In this document: positions 8,082-16,820 of the stretch, one piece after another
How the letters are laid out: every line of letters begins with the position of its first letter
Position numbering within the stretch: the first letter of the stretch is position 1
Source: Chitinophagaceae bacterium IBVUCB2
GTDB taxonomy: Bacteria > Bacteroidota > Bacteroidia > Chitinophagales > Chitinophagaceae
Assembly (NCBI GenBank): GCA_002127295.1
Contig: NFUV01000001.1
Span: 186,001-250,000, forward strand
Direction: 5' to 3'
DNA length: 64,000 bases
Notes under the pieces: generated by a model
The model's database searches: none
What the model saw: the letters and a program-made list of their open reading frames with translations, nothing else
Told to the model about the DNA's origin: nothing
Position numbers and translations under genes: made by a program

Positions 8082-9980
8082 ATGAAATGCCGTCTCCTTT
8101 TTCTGTTAGTTCCTTGCTGTTTTTCTTTTTTTGCAATGGCACAACAAACGCAAAAGCCTCCCTTGCATGGAAAAAACTGGATGGCCATTACCGGTAAACC
8201 ATTAGCAGCGACTGCAGGTTCTATTATTTTTCAAAAAGGTGGTAATGCAGTTGATGCAGCTTGTGCGATGTTGGCGGCAACATGTACCATGTGGGATGTG
8301 CTTAGCTGGGGTGGTGAAACACAAGCATTGATTTATAATCCAAAAACAAAAAAAGTTATTGCGATCAATGCAATGGGTGTCGCCCCAACGGGTGCAACTG
8401 TTGATTTTTTTAAAAGCAAAGGATACAATTTCCCTCCGGAATACGGGCCGTTAGCAGCAACAACTCCGGGTACACCGGGTGGCATTTGTTATATGCTGTC
8501 GGAATACGGTACCATGAGTTTAAAAGAAGTGCTGGCTCCAGCCATGGAATTAGCTGCCGGTTATGCCATTGATGCACAAACTGCCAATAGCATGGAACGG
8601 GGAAAAACAAGAATTAAAGAATGGCCCTATAGTAAATCAGTATTCTTACCGCATTTGGGTGAAAGAAGAGAAGCCCCTTCTGCCGGAGAAATATTTGTAC
8701 AAAAGGATTTACTGGCTACACTCACTAAAATGGTGGAAGCAGAACAAGACGCTTTGAAAAAAGGTAAAAAAAGAAAAGAAGCTATCATGGCGGCCTTCGA
8801 CCGTTTTTATAAAGGCGATATTGCCAAAGAATTTGTGAGAGGATGCCAGGAACAGGGAGGATTAATTACCGAACAAGATCTTGCTACCTGGAAACCGATC
8901 GAAGAAGAGCCTTTATCTGTTAACTACAAAGGCATTGATGTATATAAATTACAGGGATGGACACAAGGCCCGATGTTGCTACAATCACTTAATATCTTAG
9001 AATATTTTGATTTGAAAGGAATGGGCTACAATAGTGCAAAATATATTCATACGCTGTATCAAACCATGAATCTCACTTTCGCTGACAGGGATTTTTATTA
9101 TGGTGATCCCTACTTTCCACCTGCTGAGCCAATGAAAGGTTTGCTGAGTAAACAATATGCGATGGAACGGGCAAAGTTGATCGGCTTTGAAAAAAATGAT
9201 CCGGGAATTGGCCCCGGCGATCCTTATTCATTTGAAGGAAAACAAAACCCTTATAAAGAGCTTCTAAAACAAAGAGCTTTTTCAACAGACAGTGCAAAAA
9301 GGAATTTTGCACCTGCACATGATATAAGAAATCAATTGGCGTTTAATGCAAAAGAAGAGGCTGAATACATGGACAGATTATGGAGAGGTACTACTTCTGT
9401 TGAAGCGGCGGATAAAGAAGGCTGGGTTGTTTCAATTACTCCTTCCGGCGGATGGCTACCTGCTTGTATTGCAGGAAAAACCGGGGTAGGTATGAGTCAA
9501 CGTATGCAAAGTTTTGTACTGGATGAAACTATCAATCCATTTAATGTAGTTGCGCCGGGTAAAAGACCAAGAGTTACTCTTACACCAACACTGGCTATGA
9601 AAGATGGTAAACCATTTTTAAGTTTTGCAGTTCAGGGTGGCGATACCCAAGAACAAAATTTGCTGCAATTCTTTTTAAATATGGTTGAGTTTGGTATGAC
9701 AGTACAACAAGCCAGCGAAGCTGCTAACATCAATACTAACCAGCTTTGGTTATCGCTGGGAGGAACTAAAATAGATGACAGAAAACCAAAGGCCGGAAGC
9801 ATTCTATTGCATGATAAAACAACTGAAGCAGTTAGGGCAGAATTAAAGAAAATGGGATATACTCTTTCTTTTGATGACCGTACCAGCGGCCCGATCAATG
9901 CGATCTGGTTCGATTGGAAACATGGCAGCTTTTGGGGTGGCTCATCCAATCATGGAGAAGATTACGGAATTGGTTGGTAG
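8082..9980 (+). CDS. Gamma-glutamyltransferase family protein, secreted
   Basis: The start at 8082 (MKCRLLFLLVPCCFSFFAMAQQ) gives a signal peptide; the frame's first Met at 8001 is 81 bases upstream and precedes a TATCTTTA -7-like element at 8053-8060. The 632-residue protein has the N-terminal nucleophile hydrolase layout: GGNAVDAACAM near residue 53, the large chain, then the autocleavage site RGTTS near 436-439, which would release the small chain with an N-terminal Thr. Classical enzymes have TTH here; the third residue is Ser in this protein, and the glycine-rich region after it (SGGWLPACIAGKTGVG) also departs from the classical form. It probably cleaves gamma-glutamyl or related amide bonds in the periplasm, but the substrate may differ. 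Confidence 0.85.
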   Translation: MKCRLLFLLVPCCFSFFAMAQQTQKPPLHGKNWMAITGKPLAATAGSIIFQKGGNAVDAACAMLAATCTMWDVLSWGGETQALIYNPKTKKVIAINAMGVAPTGATVDFFKSKGYNFPPEYGPLAATTPGTPGGICYMLSEYGTMSLKEVLAPAMELAAGYAIDAQTANSMERGKTRIKEWPYSKSVFLPHLGERREAPSAGEIFVQKDLLATLTKMVEAEQDALKKGKKRKEAIMAAFDRFYKGDIAKEFVRGCQEQGGLITEQDLATWKPIEEEPLSVNYKGIDVYKLQGWTQGPMLLQSLNILEYFDLKGMGYNSAKYIHTLYQTMNLTFADRDFYYGDPYFPPAEPMKGLLSKQYAMERAKLIGFEKNDPGIGPGDPYSFEGKQNPYKELLKQRAFSTDSAKRNFAPAHDIRNQLAFNAKEEAEYMDRLWRGTTSVEAADKEGWVVSITPSGGWLPACIAGKTGVGMSQRMQSFVLDETINPFNVVAPGKRPRVTLTPTLAMKDGKPFLSFAVQGGDTQEQNLLQFFLNMVEFGMTVQQASEAANINTNQLWLSLGGTKIDDRKPKAGSILLHDKTTEAVRAELKKMGYTLSFDDRTSGPINAIWFDWKHGSFWGGSSNHGEDYGIGW

Positions 9981-10000
9981 ATGTTGAAAAGATAAAAATT

Positions 10001-10035
10001 TTGCCGGGAAGGAAGTTTGTTCTTCTTCCCGGCAA
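10001..10035. terminator. Bidirectional terminator between convergent genes
   Basis: TTGCCGGGAA...TTCCCGGCAA, with a second GAAG/CTTC block inside and one bulged G, forms a long stem flanked by A-rich sequence on the left and T-rich sequence on the right. It serves the gamma-glutamyltransferase gene and the convergent small secreted protein gene. Confidence 0.85.
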
Positions 10036-10051
10036 TTTTATTTATAAATAA

Positions 10052-10408
10052 TCAATCTTTTTTCTCAGCTGGAACTTCCTCGGGTTTCAGTAATTGGAAA
10101 TAAGTTACTTTAAACTTGTCGTCTTTTACTTTACCCTGCACTTTTGCCATGCGAATGGCTTCACAAAAACCATCCTTTGCATGAGCATCCCCATGTTCAT
10201 CGATGGTGGTTCCTTCAACGAAATAAGCTTTCCCATCGATACGTACTGCAAGGTCGCAGCCTTTCTTGGTTTTTAATGCAAACTGGCATTGACCACATGA
10301 AGTTTCAACGATCTGCACTTTCTTTTTGCTATCCGGAGTAGATTTCAACTGTGCGGAAGCAGTTGTAGCAATAAATAAAAAAGCCGCTGCAACAAATAAT
10401 GATTTCAT
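10052..10408 (-). CDS. Small secreted protein, DUF6370-like
   Basis: 118 residues with a clear signal peptide (MKSLFVAAAFLFIATTASAQ). The mature part has four Cys: SCGQCQF, a KKGCDLAV segment and GFCEAIRMAKVQGKV. The pattern matches small Bacteroidota periplasmic proteins of the DUF6370 type, of unknown role. Cys spacing (CxxC plus two) would suit two disulfides or metal binding. It converges with the gamma-glutamyltransferase homolog and shares its terminator. Confidence 0.75.
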   Translation of the reverse strand: MKSLFVAAAFLFIATTASAQLKSTPDSKKKVQIVETSCGQCQFALKTKKGCDLAVRIDGKAYFVEGTTIDEHGDAHAKDGFCEAIRMAKVQGKVKDDKFKVTYFQLLKPEEVPAEKKD

Positions 10409-10465
10409 AGATTTCTATTTAAGTAGAACTGTAAAGTTAATCAGTAAAGACAATCCCTTTTCCAA

Positions 10466-10473
10466 TATTTTTG
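10466..10473 (+). promoter_or_regulatory. Putative -7 promoter element of the helicase gene
   Basis: TATTTTTG matches the Bacteroidota TAnnTTTG -7 consensus and ends 10 bases before the helicase ATG, implying a very short leader. A clear -33 TTTG is not visible at the expected distance. Confidence 0.4.
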
Positions 10474-10483
10474 CCGCACAAAT

Positions 10484-12313
10484 ATGCATCCACAGTTACA
10501 GATTTTATTAAAGTGTATTGACCTCGAGGAAAAGGAACAGGCAAACCGTTATAAGCTTGATCAATCGCATACACTTAAGCAATTAAAAGCAGAAGGACTT
10601 GCGTTGCATCCCGTAATCGTTACCAAGAAGAATTTCGGGTACGCCGATTACCCCGAAATAACTTTCAAACTACATTTCCCGCCGGAAGCCAATATGTTCA
10701 GGGATGGTGCAGCTATTGAATGTTTTATAAGTGGTGAAGAGCCGATCAAAGGGATACTGATGAGCCTTGATGGGAAAAACGGGGAGTTCCGTTTGTTTGC
10801 TCCCGATTTTCCGGATTGGATAGAGGATGATGCTGTTGGCATAAAGCTGGCTCCTGATACCCGTACTACCAGCATTATGAAAAAAGTGCTGCATGAACTG
10901 GAGAATAACAAACCTTTATTCAAACTGTTTGAGCAAATACATGATACAGCAACAACAGCGACAGTGGCTTCACCTGAAACCACCGATATCCATTTTCGTA
11001 ATCATAAATTAAATGAAAGTCAGCAACAAGCGGTGAAAGCAATTGTTGCCAACGAACAAATCACCATTGTGCATGGTCCGCCCGGTACCGGTAAAACAAC
11101 CACACTCATTGAAGCGATCGTTCAATTAATAAAATCAGGAGAGAAAGTATTAGTATCTGCTCCCAGCAATACAGCAGTTGATAATATTTCCAAGGGGTTG
11201 ATAAAGCAGGGAATAAAACTGCTGAGAGTGGGCAACATCACTAAAGTAGATGAAACAATTTTTGCCCATACACCAGAAGGAAAATTAAATAACAGTAAGC
11301 AACTAAAAGAAATCAAGCAGCTAAAAATGAGAGCTGAAGAATTCCGAAGAATGGCTCTTAAATATAAACGCAGTTTTGGAAAAGCAGAACGGGAGCAACG
11401 CAACCTCCTATTCAAGGAGGTAAAAAATATCCGTACCGAAATAAAACAACTGCAAGCTTACAATGAACAAAAATTATTTGCAGAAGCAGAGGTAATTGCT
11501 GGCACTCCGATAGGTTTATATGATGCAAAGATCAATCAGTTGAAGTTTGACACTCTTGTAATTGATGAAGCGGGGCAATGTATTGAACCTTTGGCCTGGA
11601 CAATTTTTCCCCTGGCAGATAAAATAGTGCTGGCGGGTGATCATTGGCAACTGCCGCCTACTGTTTTAAGCAATGAAGCGGCTCAACTTGGTTTTAACCG
11701 TTCAATTCTTGAAGTCTCTATTGATCATACTCCGGCTGTGTATTTATTAAATACCCAATACAGAATGCGACCTGCCATCGCTGGTTTCAGCAGCCAATAT
11801 TTCTACAACGGCTTATTACTTACCGCTGCTCATCTTATTGATGTTGGCATCCATCTAACTTTTATTGATACAGCAGGTTCTGGTTACAATGAGAAACATG
11901 GGCCCGATGGAATGAGTTTACAAAATGAGGGAGAGTTAAGTATCGTTCAACAATTATTAGAAAGAGAAAATCTATCCTCATCTGCTACTGCTTTTATTTC
12001 TCCTTACTCCGGGCAAGTAACAGCGGCTAAAGAATTGTTGCCATCTCCAATGCGTATCAGTACTATCGATAGTTTCCAGGGACAGGAAAAGGAAAATATT
12101 ATTCTTTCGCTTGTTCGAAGTAATGATGATGGTGATATTGGCTTTTTAAAAGATTACCGCAGAATGAATGTGGCTATAACAAGAGCTAAAGAACAACTTA
12201 TTGTAATAGGTGATAGTGCAACCATTGGCGCTGATAAATTCTACAACGAATTTCTTTCATACGTAGAAAAGCATGGCACTTATCGTACCGTGTGGGAATT
12301 TGAGATCATTTAA
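10484..12313 (+). CDS. SF1 DNA/RNA helicase (IGHMBP2/UPF1-like)
   Basis: A 609-residue ATP-dependent helicase. The N-terminal 170 residues form the beta-barrel-type extension usual in this subfamily. The motor motifs are in order: Walker A GPPGTGKTT (about 197-205), SAPSNTAVDNI (Ia), DEAGQCIEP (II), GDHWQLPPTV (III), NTQYRMRP (IV), STIDSFQGQEKENIILSLVRS (V region) and RRMNVAITRAKEQLIVIGD (VI). This is the IGHMBP2-type superfamily 1B layout. The physiological substrate in bacteria is not known; a role in nucleic-acid repair or unwinding is likely. It is a single gene, convergent with the next one. Confidence 0.9.
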   Translation: MHPQLQILLKCIDLEEKEQANRYKLDQSHTLKQLKAEGLALHPVIVTKKNFGYADYPEITFKLHFPPEANMFRDGAAIECFISGEEPIKGILMSLDGKNGEFRLFAPDFPDWIEDDAVGIKLAPDTRTTSIMKKVLHELENNKPLFKLFEQIHDTATTATVASPETTDIHFRNHKLNESQQQAVKAIVANEQITIVHGPPGTGKTTTLIEAIVQLIKSGEKVLVSAPSNTAVDNISKGLIKQGIKLLRVGNITKVDETIFAHTPEGKLNNSKQLKEIKQLKMRAEEFRRMALKYKRSFGKAEREQRNLLFKEVKNIRTEIKQLQAYNEQKLFAEAEVIAGTPIGLYDAKINQLKFDTLVIDEAGQCIEPLAWTIFPLADKIVLAGDHWQLPPTVLSNEAAQLGFNRSILEVSIDHTPAVYLLNTQYRMRPAIAGFSSQYFYNGLLLTAAHLIDVGIHLTFIDTAGSGYNEKHGPDGMSLQNEGELSIVQQLLERENLSSSATAFISPYSGQVTAAKELLPSPMRISTIDSFQGQEKENIILSLVRSNDDGDIGFLKDYRRMNVAITRAKEQLIVIGDSATIGADKFYNEFLSYVEKHGTYRTVWEFEII

Positions 12314-12340
12314 GCAAATCTACAGCGACAGACCTGCCAA

Positions 12341-12371
12341 AAAAAACCCGCTGTAATGCTATACAACGGGT
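12341..12371 (-). terminator. Terminator between convergent genes
   Basis: ACCCG...CGGGT plus an inner TGT/ACA pair block (12346-12371) forms a hairpin; on the minus strand it is followed by eight T residues. It most clearly terminates the secreted-protein gene that ends at 12392 and may also serve the helicase gene. Confidence 0.75.
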
Positions 12372-12391
12372 AATAAAAATATTTTGTTTCT

Positions 12392-13711
12392 TTATTTTAA
12401 CCCTTTTAGTAGAAGACGACATCCTTCATCCATTGCTTTTTTTGCAGCGTCGTCCGGCTTACCATCATATTTACCACTTACACTTTGTTGCAAACGGGTA
12501 GATCCGTCCGCCAAATTAGTAAGAAAAAGATTTGCCTCAATAGTATAAGATGAAGCAGCATTGGGGTCTGTGTTTTTTATTGCTTTCAATAAACCTCCTA
12601 CTTTACTGCCTGATTTTACTTTTACAAATTCTGTATTGAGTATTAAATCACACTGATATTTCTTTGCCTCTTCCTCAGATGTAATAGAAACCGCTTCGAT
12701 ATTACCACTTGAAAGATTTCCTGCAATATATTGTTGCAATGAAGAAGAAGTTAATTGTCCATCAGTTTTTGGTTCATACACTCCTATCCGGATCACATTG
12801 CTTTTCTTTTCTTCAGTAACTGTTGGAACCGGGTCATTTTTTCCGTAGTTCGAATTACCAGCCTGCTTCATTATTTCTGCTACATCATACTTATCCTGTA
12901 ATTCATCCGCACTTTTAGCCAGCGTATAACCGGGAGGAATTTCAAACAACATAGAATCCAGTTTACCGGTAATCAGTTCCAGGGTTTCAAGATCTGTTAC
13001 AAATTCGCTTGTTTGTGCCGCTCCATTACCCATTATCATTGTTCGCTTTTCAATTAAAGGGAAACCCAATTTTCCTTTTCCACTACGGTGAGAAACATAG
13101 CGGTCCTTACAATCAGGCTGTTGATAACCACCGTTGTTATTTGAAGGCGTATAACGAATCGGGCAATTAAATTCAGGTAAGTCGATATACCAGCCATCTG
13201 TTTTAATGATCATACTGTCTTTCATCATACAAGCATCGGGAGAAGGTTTTATCTTTTGTGTGGTCCAGATGTGTCGTGCAGTAAATCCATACATTTTCTT
13301 CCTTTCACCGGTGTCAGTAATATTGTAATACATGTGAATGACACCACCAGCTTTCTGAACAACAGGTGTAGCTTTTGTTTTTACAGCAGGTTTTGCATCA
13401 TCATCAATTATTTCTTCTGCATCTTTTGAAAAGGGCTCAATATAATAGAGTTTCTTTTTATCATTAATGGTAATGGTACGTTGTTTATCGCATTGTTCAA
13501 TGGTGGTAAGCTTTGCTCCCATCCCTGACATATTACCACCTTCAGTTCTTTTTCGCATGCCTTTTACATAGATGGTTGTTTCCGATTTCATGCCCATCAT
13601 ACTGTTTACCTGGCGAAGTTTGTATTGCTGTTGCGCAGTAGCGGTGAAGTTGGTTGTTATACCCATTATCACAGTTGCAGTGATAAGGAATAAGGTTGAT
13701 GTTTGTTTCAT
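12392..13711 (-). CDS. Secreted protein of unknown function
   Basis: 439 residues with a signal peptide (MKQTSTLFLITATVIMGITTNFTATAQ). The first half resembles secreted proteins that report on a small-molecule or surface state: KLRQVNSMMGMKSETTIYVKGMRKRTEGG, then ITINDKKKLYYIEPF. A Cys group (PDACMMK, FNCPIRY, PDCKDRY) lies in the middle. The last third (VIRIGVYEPKT... to the end) looks like a separate alpha/beta domain with a nucleation-free, Lys/Asp-rich surface. I do not recognise a named family. It is divergent from the cupin gene. Confidence 0.65.
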   Translation of the reverse strand: MKQTSTLFLITATVIMGITTNFTATAQQQYKLRQVNSMMGMKSETTIYVKGMRKRTEGGNMSGMGAKLTTIEQCDKQRTITINDKKKLYYIEPFSKDAEEIIDDDAKPAVKTKATPVVQKAGGVIHMYYNITDTGERKKMYGFTARHIWTTQKIKPSPDACMMKDSMIIKTDGWYIDLPEFNCPIRYTPSNNNGGYQQPDCKDRYVSHRSGKGKLGFPLIEKRTMIMGNGAAQTSEFVTDLETLELITGKLDSMLFEIPPGYTLAKSADELQDKYDVAEIMKQAGNSNYGKNDPVPTVTEEKKSNVIRIGVYEPKTDGQLTSSSLQQYIAGNLSSGNIEAVSITSEEEAKKYQCDLILNTEFVKVKSGSKVGGLLKAIKNTDPNAASSYTIEANLFLTNLADGSTRLQQSVSGKYDGKPDDAAKKAMDEGCRLLLKGLK

Positions 13712-13855
13712 GTTGCTGGTTTAATAATCCAAAATTATTATGTTTCTCAATTTTGACCATCCTAACCTGCATAAATTGAGTATAACAGCGGATGAACCGG
13801 ATTTAACTCCTTTCAGCAGGAAAAACTTAACTTTAAAAACATTCAATCAACCGTT

Positions 13856-14626
13856 ATGCGGATTACCCTCTTCATTGTACTACAATTTATTGTCATGGAT
13901 ATTGTTGGCCAGTTGAAACCAGTTGGTTCAGGTGTATTTCATTGGAACGAAATTCCTGTAAAAAAAGATGGGTTACGGGAAAGCCGAAAAATATTGGAAG
14001 GCACTACTAATGAATTCTCCTATTTCGAAATACATGCTACCACACAGCAAAAAGGATCTTTACCCCGTCCACCACATGCACAGGATAGCTTAGAAGAACT
14101 CATCATTATAAAGGAAGGCACTCTTAAATGTACTATTGGCGATAAAACAGCAACACTTGGAGCAGGTAGTGTCTTGCTTATTCCACCCCATGAAATGCAA
14201 ACTTTTGAAAACACCGGAGAGGGCCCGGTTACTTATTATGTTTTAATGTTCCGGTCGAAAAAGCCAATCAGTATGGAAAGAAGTAAACAAGCTGGCGGCA
14301 CTTTATTAATAAACCATGATACACTAACCTATAAAGAAGCGAACAACAGAGGTACCCGAAAATACTTTGACCGGCCCACGGCTATGTGTGAGAAATATGA
14401 AATGCATACTACTTATCTAAAGGTAAAAGGACCCAGTCATGCTCCTCATCAACATATTGATACAGAAATAATTTTGATGATCGATGGAGAAACTGAAATG
14501 ACAATTGACGGCCAAACCTATAAAGCAGGGCCAGGTGATTTATATATAATGGAAAGCGGCAAGCTACATGGTATTGCCAATGCTTCGGACAAACCCTGCA
14601 GCTACTTTGCATTTAAGTGGCGATAG
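13856..14626 (+). CDS. Two-domain cupin protein, probably exported
   Basis: 256 residues with a hydrophobic N-terminus (MRITLFIVLQFIVMDIVGQ) that can act as a signal peptide. Two cupin barrels follow. The first (about 60-140) has PRPPHAQDSLEELIIIKEG and GSVLLIPPHEMQTFENTGEG. The second (about 185-256) has HAPHQHIDTEIILMIDGETEM and GDLYIMESGKLHGIAN. The second has a complete set of His/Glu metal ligands (H-x-H, E, H); the first has fewer. Such bicupins bind a metal and act on small substrates; ureidoglycine aminohydrolase-like enzymes have this layout, but no purine genes are near. Confidence 0.75.
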   Translation: MRITLFIVLQFIVMDIVGQLKPVGSGVFHWNEIPVKKDGLRESRKILEGTTNEFSYFEIHATTQQKGSLPRPPHAQDSLEELIIIKEGTLKCTIGDKTATLGAGSVLLIPPHEMQTFENTGEGPVTYYVLMFRSKKPISMERSKQAGGTLLINHDTLTYKEANNRGTRKYFDRPTAMCEKYEMHTTYLKVKGPSHAPHQHIDTEIILMIDGETEMTIDGQTYKAGPGDLYIMESGKLHGIANASDKPCSYFAFKWR

Positions 14627-14756
14627 TTAAAGGTCGTACTCCTCATTTCGGGGTAATCATTTCTCTAATCGATGCAAAATCCTTGTTGAATCTGTAGAAA
14701 GTGCAAGTATTAGCTCTGGCACAGAGTTTTCAATATTACTGTTAAAACTACAACTC

Positions 14757-15155
14757 ATGAAAATGGATTCTACAATTCAATTTATCAGTAAGTGCATTTC
14801 AGATGCAGGACAGGCAATGGTTTTCAGACAACTTGATAACCATGGCAAGCAGGCTTTAGGTATAAAAAACGCTTTAAGCATTGATGAAAAAGGCCAGCTC
14901 TATTTCACCATGAATACCCAGTTTGAGGAAAATATTGCTGATGATTATTTTCCAGTTGAGGTATTTATTTACAAGAAAGGCAATCCAGTATGTGTATCAG
15001 CCACCGGAATAGCTGAAAAACTCTGGGTTTCCACCGGTGAAAAAAATGTGTGTGTAAGAATTAATTCCATCGAGGTTATACAGAACGAAAAAAAAGAAAA
15101 AGGCTTTATTAAAACCTTCCTGGTTAATACCGGCAAATTCATAGGTCTGTTTTAA
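14757..15155 (+). CDS. Small protein, possible FMN-binding split-barrel type
   Basis: 132 residues, no signal peptide. The sequence (SIDEKGQLYFTMNTQFEENIADDYFPVEVFIYKKGNPVCVSATGIAEKLW) alternates short strands as in pyridoxamine-phosphate-oxidase-like split barrels, which bind flavin. The similarity is weak by eye and key flavin contacts cannot be assigned. It is convergent with the next gene, eight bases away. Confidence 0.55.
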   Translation: MKMDSTIQFISKCISDAGQAMVFRQLDNHGKQALGIKNALSIDEKGQLYFTMNTQFEENIADDYFPVEVFIYKKGNPVCVSATGIAEKLWVSTGEKNVCVRINSIEVIQNEKKEKGFIKTFLVNTGKFIGLF

Positions 15156-15163
15156 TAAACCAG

Positions 15164-16210
15164 TTAACGACCTGCGTTAATAGTACTGCACACAATATTC
15201 ATTCTTTCATTTACCTGGGTAATATTCAGGTTAATGACATCTGCCTGCCGGCTGTCATTGTATAATTTATCTATTTCAATACTCGTTTTATTCAGCTGGT
15301 TCTGGTCAAGATTAGGTATACTTGTTTTTAATGAAGCGATCAGTTCTTTCATCTCCCGGTAATTTTCATTATAAATCGTTTCAAACTCTTTTTGAATTCT
15401 TTTAATTCCTGCTGTTACTAACTTAACGGAAGTAGGTGCATCAGGGGGGTAAAGCGAGCCTTCTTTTTGACTATTAGTTGTGTCAAGCCATACTTGCAAT
15501 TTTTGCGGGTCGTAATACTTCTGCAACAATACTTCTACCTGGATATCTTTTAGCGATTGTTTCGTTATTGAGGGGTTCATGGTATTAATACTTTCTACCA
15601 GGAAGTCTTTCAGGTCTTCTTTTATCTCTGCTGATTTTTCCAATAATTTTCCTACCTGTTCACTGAATTGTTCATTAATGGCGTTTAGCTTTTCATACTG
15701 ATAAAAGTACTGCTGCACTTTATCCATAAATTTGTTTAGATCTTCTTTGGTGATACTTTTCTCCACGATCACCAGGTTACCAACTAAAGAAAGAACAGTA
15801 GTAAATATGCCAATGGAAGGAAGATATTTTTTGACTGATTTAATTCCATTCTCCTCGGGCTTGCTCAGAAAATTTTCAATAATGTCTTTAAATTTTCCGC
15901 CGTCTGTTTTCTTTACTTTATCCAGTATGGGTTTCAATGCCGTAAGGATCTCATTCTTCAGACTAAAACCAAGTTCATTATTAACAGGGTTATTAAGTGC
16001 TGTGATTTTGTTCCTGTAATTGTCTTTTCGCAATAAGCTGGTAAGAGAGTTCACAGAATTATTTGCACTCTCAATAAAATAGGCAATGGATAAAATACCA
16101 GGTTTGTAATCTTTTTTTGCCGCCAGTGGCTGTGCCATCGTTACGAAGGACATCGTGTTGAAAGTGATAAATAATGTTGTAAGGATGGTATGATAGTGGG
16201 CTATTCTCAT
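15164..16210 (-). CDS. Secreted helical protein of unknown function
   Basis: The start at 16210 (MRIAHYHTILTTLFITF... MAQ) gives a signal peptide and 348 residues; the longer frame adds 13 residues ahead of it. The mature protein is largely helical with long Lys/Glu/Asn-rich stretches (for example SITKEDLNKFMDKVQQYFYQYEKLNAINEQFSEQ) that may form a coiled coil, and one hydrophobic segment near residue 140-155 (IGIFTTVLSLVGNLVIV). No family recognised. Confidence 0.65.
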   Translation of the reverse strand: MRIAHYHTILTTLFITFNTMSFVTMAQPLAAKKDYKPGILSIAYFIESANNSVNSLTSLLRKDNYRNKITALNNPVNNELGFSLKNEILTALKPILDKVKKTDGGKFKDIIENFLSKPEENGIKSVKKYLPSIGIFTTVLSLVGNLVIVEKSITKEDLNKFMDKVQQYFYQYEKLNAINEQFSEQVGKLLEKSAEIKEDLKDFLVESINTMNPSITKQSLKDIQVEVLLQKYYDPQKLQVWLDTTNSQKEGSLYPPDAPTSVKLVTAGIKRIQKEFETIYNENYREMKELIASLKTSIPNLDQNQLNKTSIEIDKLYNDSRQADVINLNITQVNERMNIVCSTINAGR

Positions 16211-16394
16211 ATCCTGCAGTTTTAAGCAGGATGCAGGTGATTTTCTCATTACACAATACTTGTAGAAATTGAAGAACGAAATATTTCTCCATTTGTGGCA
16301 AATGAAGTGTTAAGGTGTGCAGCTATTTACAAGTATTGTTGTCCGGGAGCTAATAGCATATTTAATATACTATACCATTTTTAATTGTTGAGTA

Positions 16395-16745
16395 TCATTC
16401 TACAAAATGCCAGCATACACCGGCGAGGTCAATAATGTTTACTTCACGGCCATAGGGTTGATCAGATATTTCACCCATCCGAATGCCAAATTTTTGTGGA
16501 AATTGTTTTTCGAGCAGCGCAGTCCGGAAAGCTACAATATCAGGCACATTTACCGTGATCATTAGATTCTCAGCAAACTCCTTTTGATCATAATCCTGAA
16601 GAATAAACTTACAGTTTCCATTTTCAAACCCAGCATAGCCACCCATATCCCAGGTACAATTAAAGCCAATTTCCTGGAAAAACTCTTTTGACCATTGAAA
16701 ATTTTTTCCAGATGGAATGAAAGGACGAAGTGAAAGGAATTGCAT
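16395..16745 (-). CDS. VOC-family (glyoxalase-like) protein
   Basis: 116 residues. The beta-alpha-beta-beta-beta pattern of the vicinal-oxygen-chelate fold is visible: LSLRPFIPSGKNFQWSKEFFQEIGFNCTWD, then AGFENGNCKFILQDYD and closing VNIIDLAGVCWHFVE. The usual metal ligands are not all present, so this may bind a ligand without catalysis. Related proteins in this phylum are annotated as bleomycin-resistance/glyoxalase-like. The role is unknown. Confidence 0.7.
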   Translation of the reverse strand: MQFLSLRPFIPSGKNFQWSKEFFQEIGFNCTWDMGGYAGFENGNCKFILQDYDQKEFAENLMITVNVPDIVAFRTALLEKQFPQKFGIRMGEISDQPYGREVNIIDLAGVCWHFVE

Positions 16746-16763
16746 AACAGATTTATTTTAGTA

Positions 16764-16801
16764 AAAAATCGATGCCGTACTGGTTTATCAGCACGGCATC
16801 G
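16764..16801 (-). terminator. Rho-independent terminator of the Asp-box repeat protein gene
   Basis: CGATGCCGT...ACGGCATCG plus CTG/CAG inside (16770-16801) forms a stem of twelve pairs with one mismatch around GTTTAT. On the minus strand it is followed by ATTTTTTAC, 20 bp past the stop codon. Confidence 0.85.
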
Positions 16802-16820
16802 AAAATCAATAATAGTTTGT

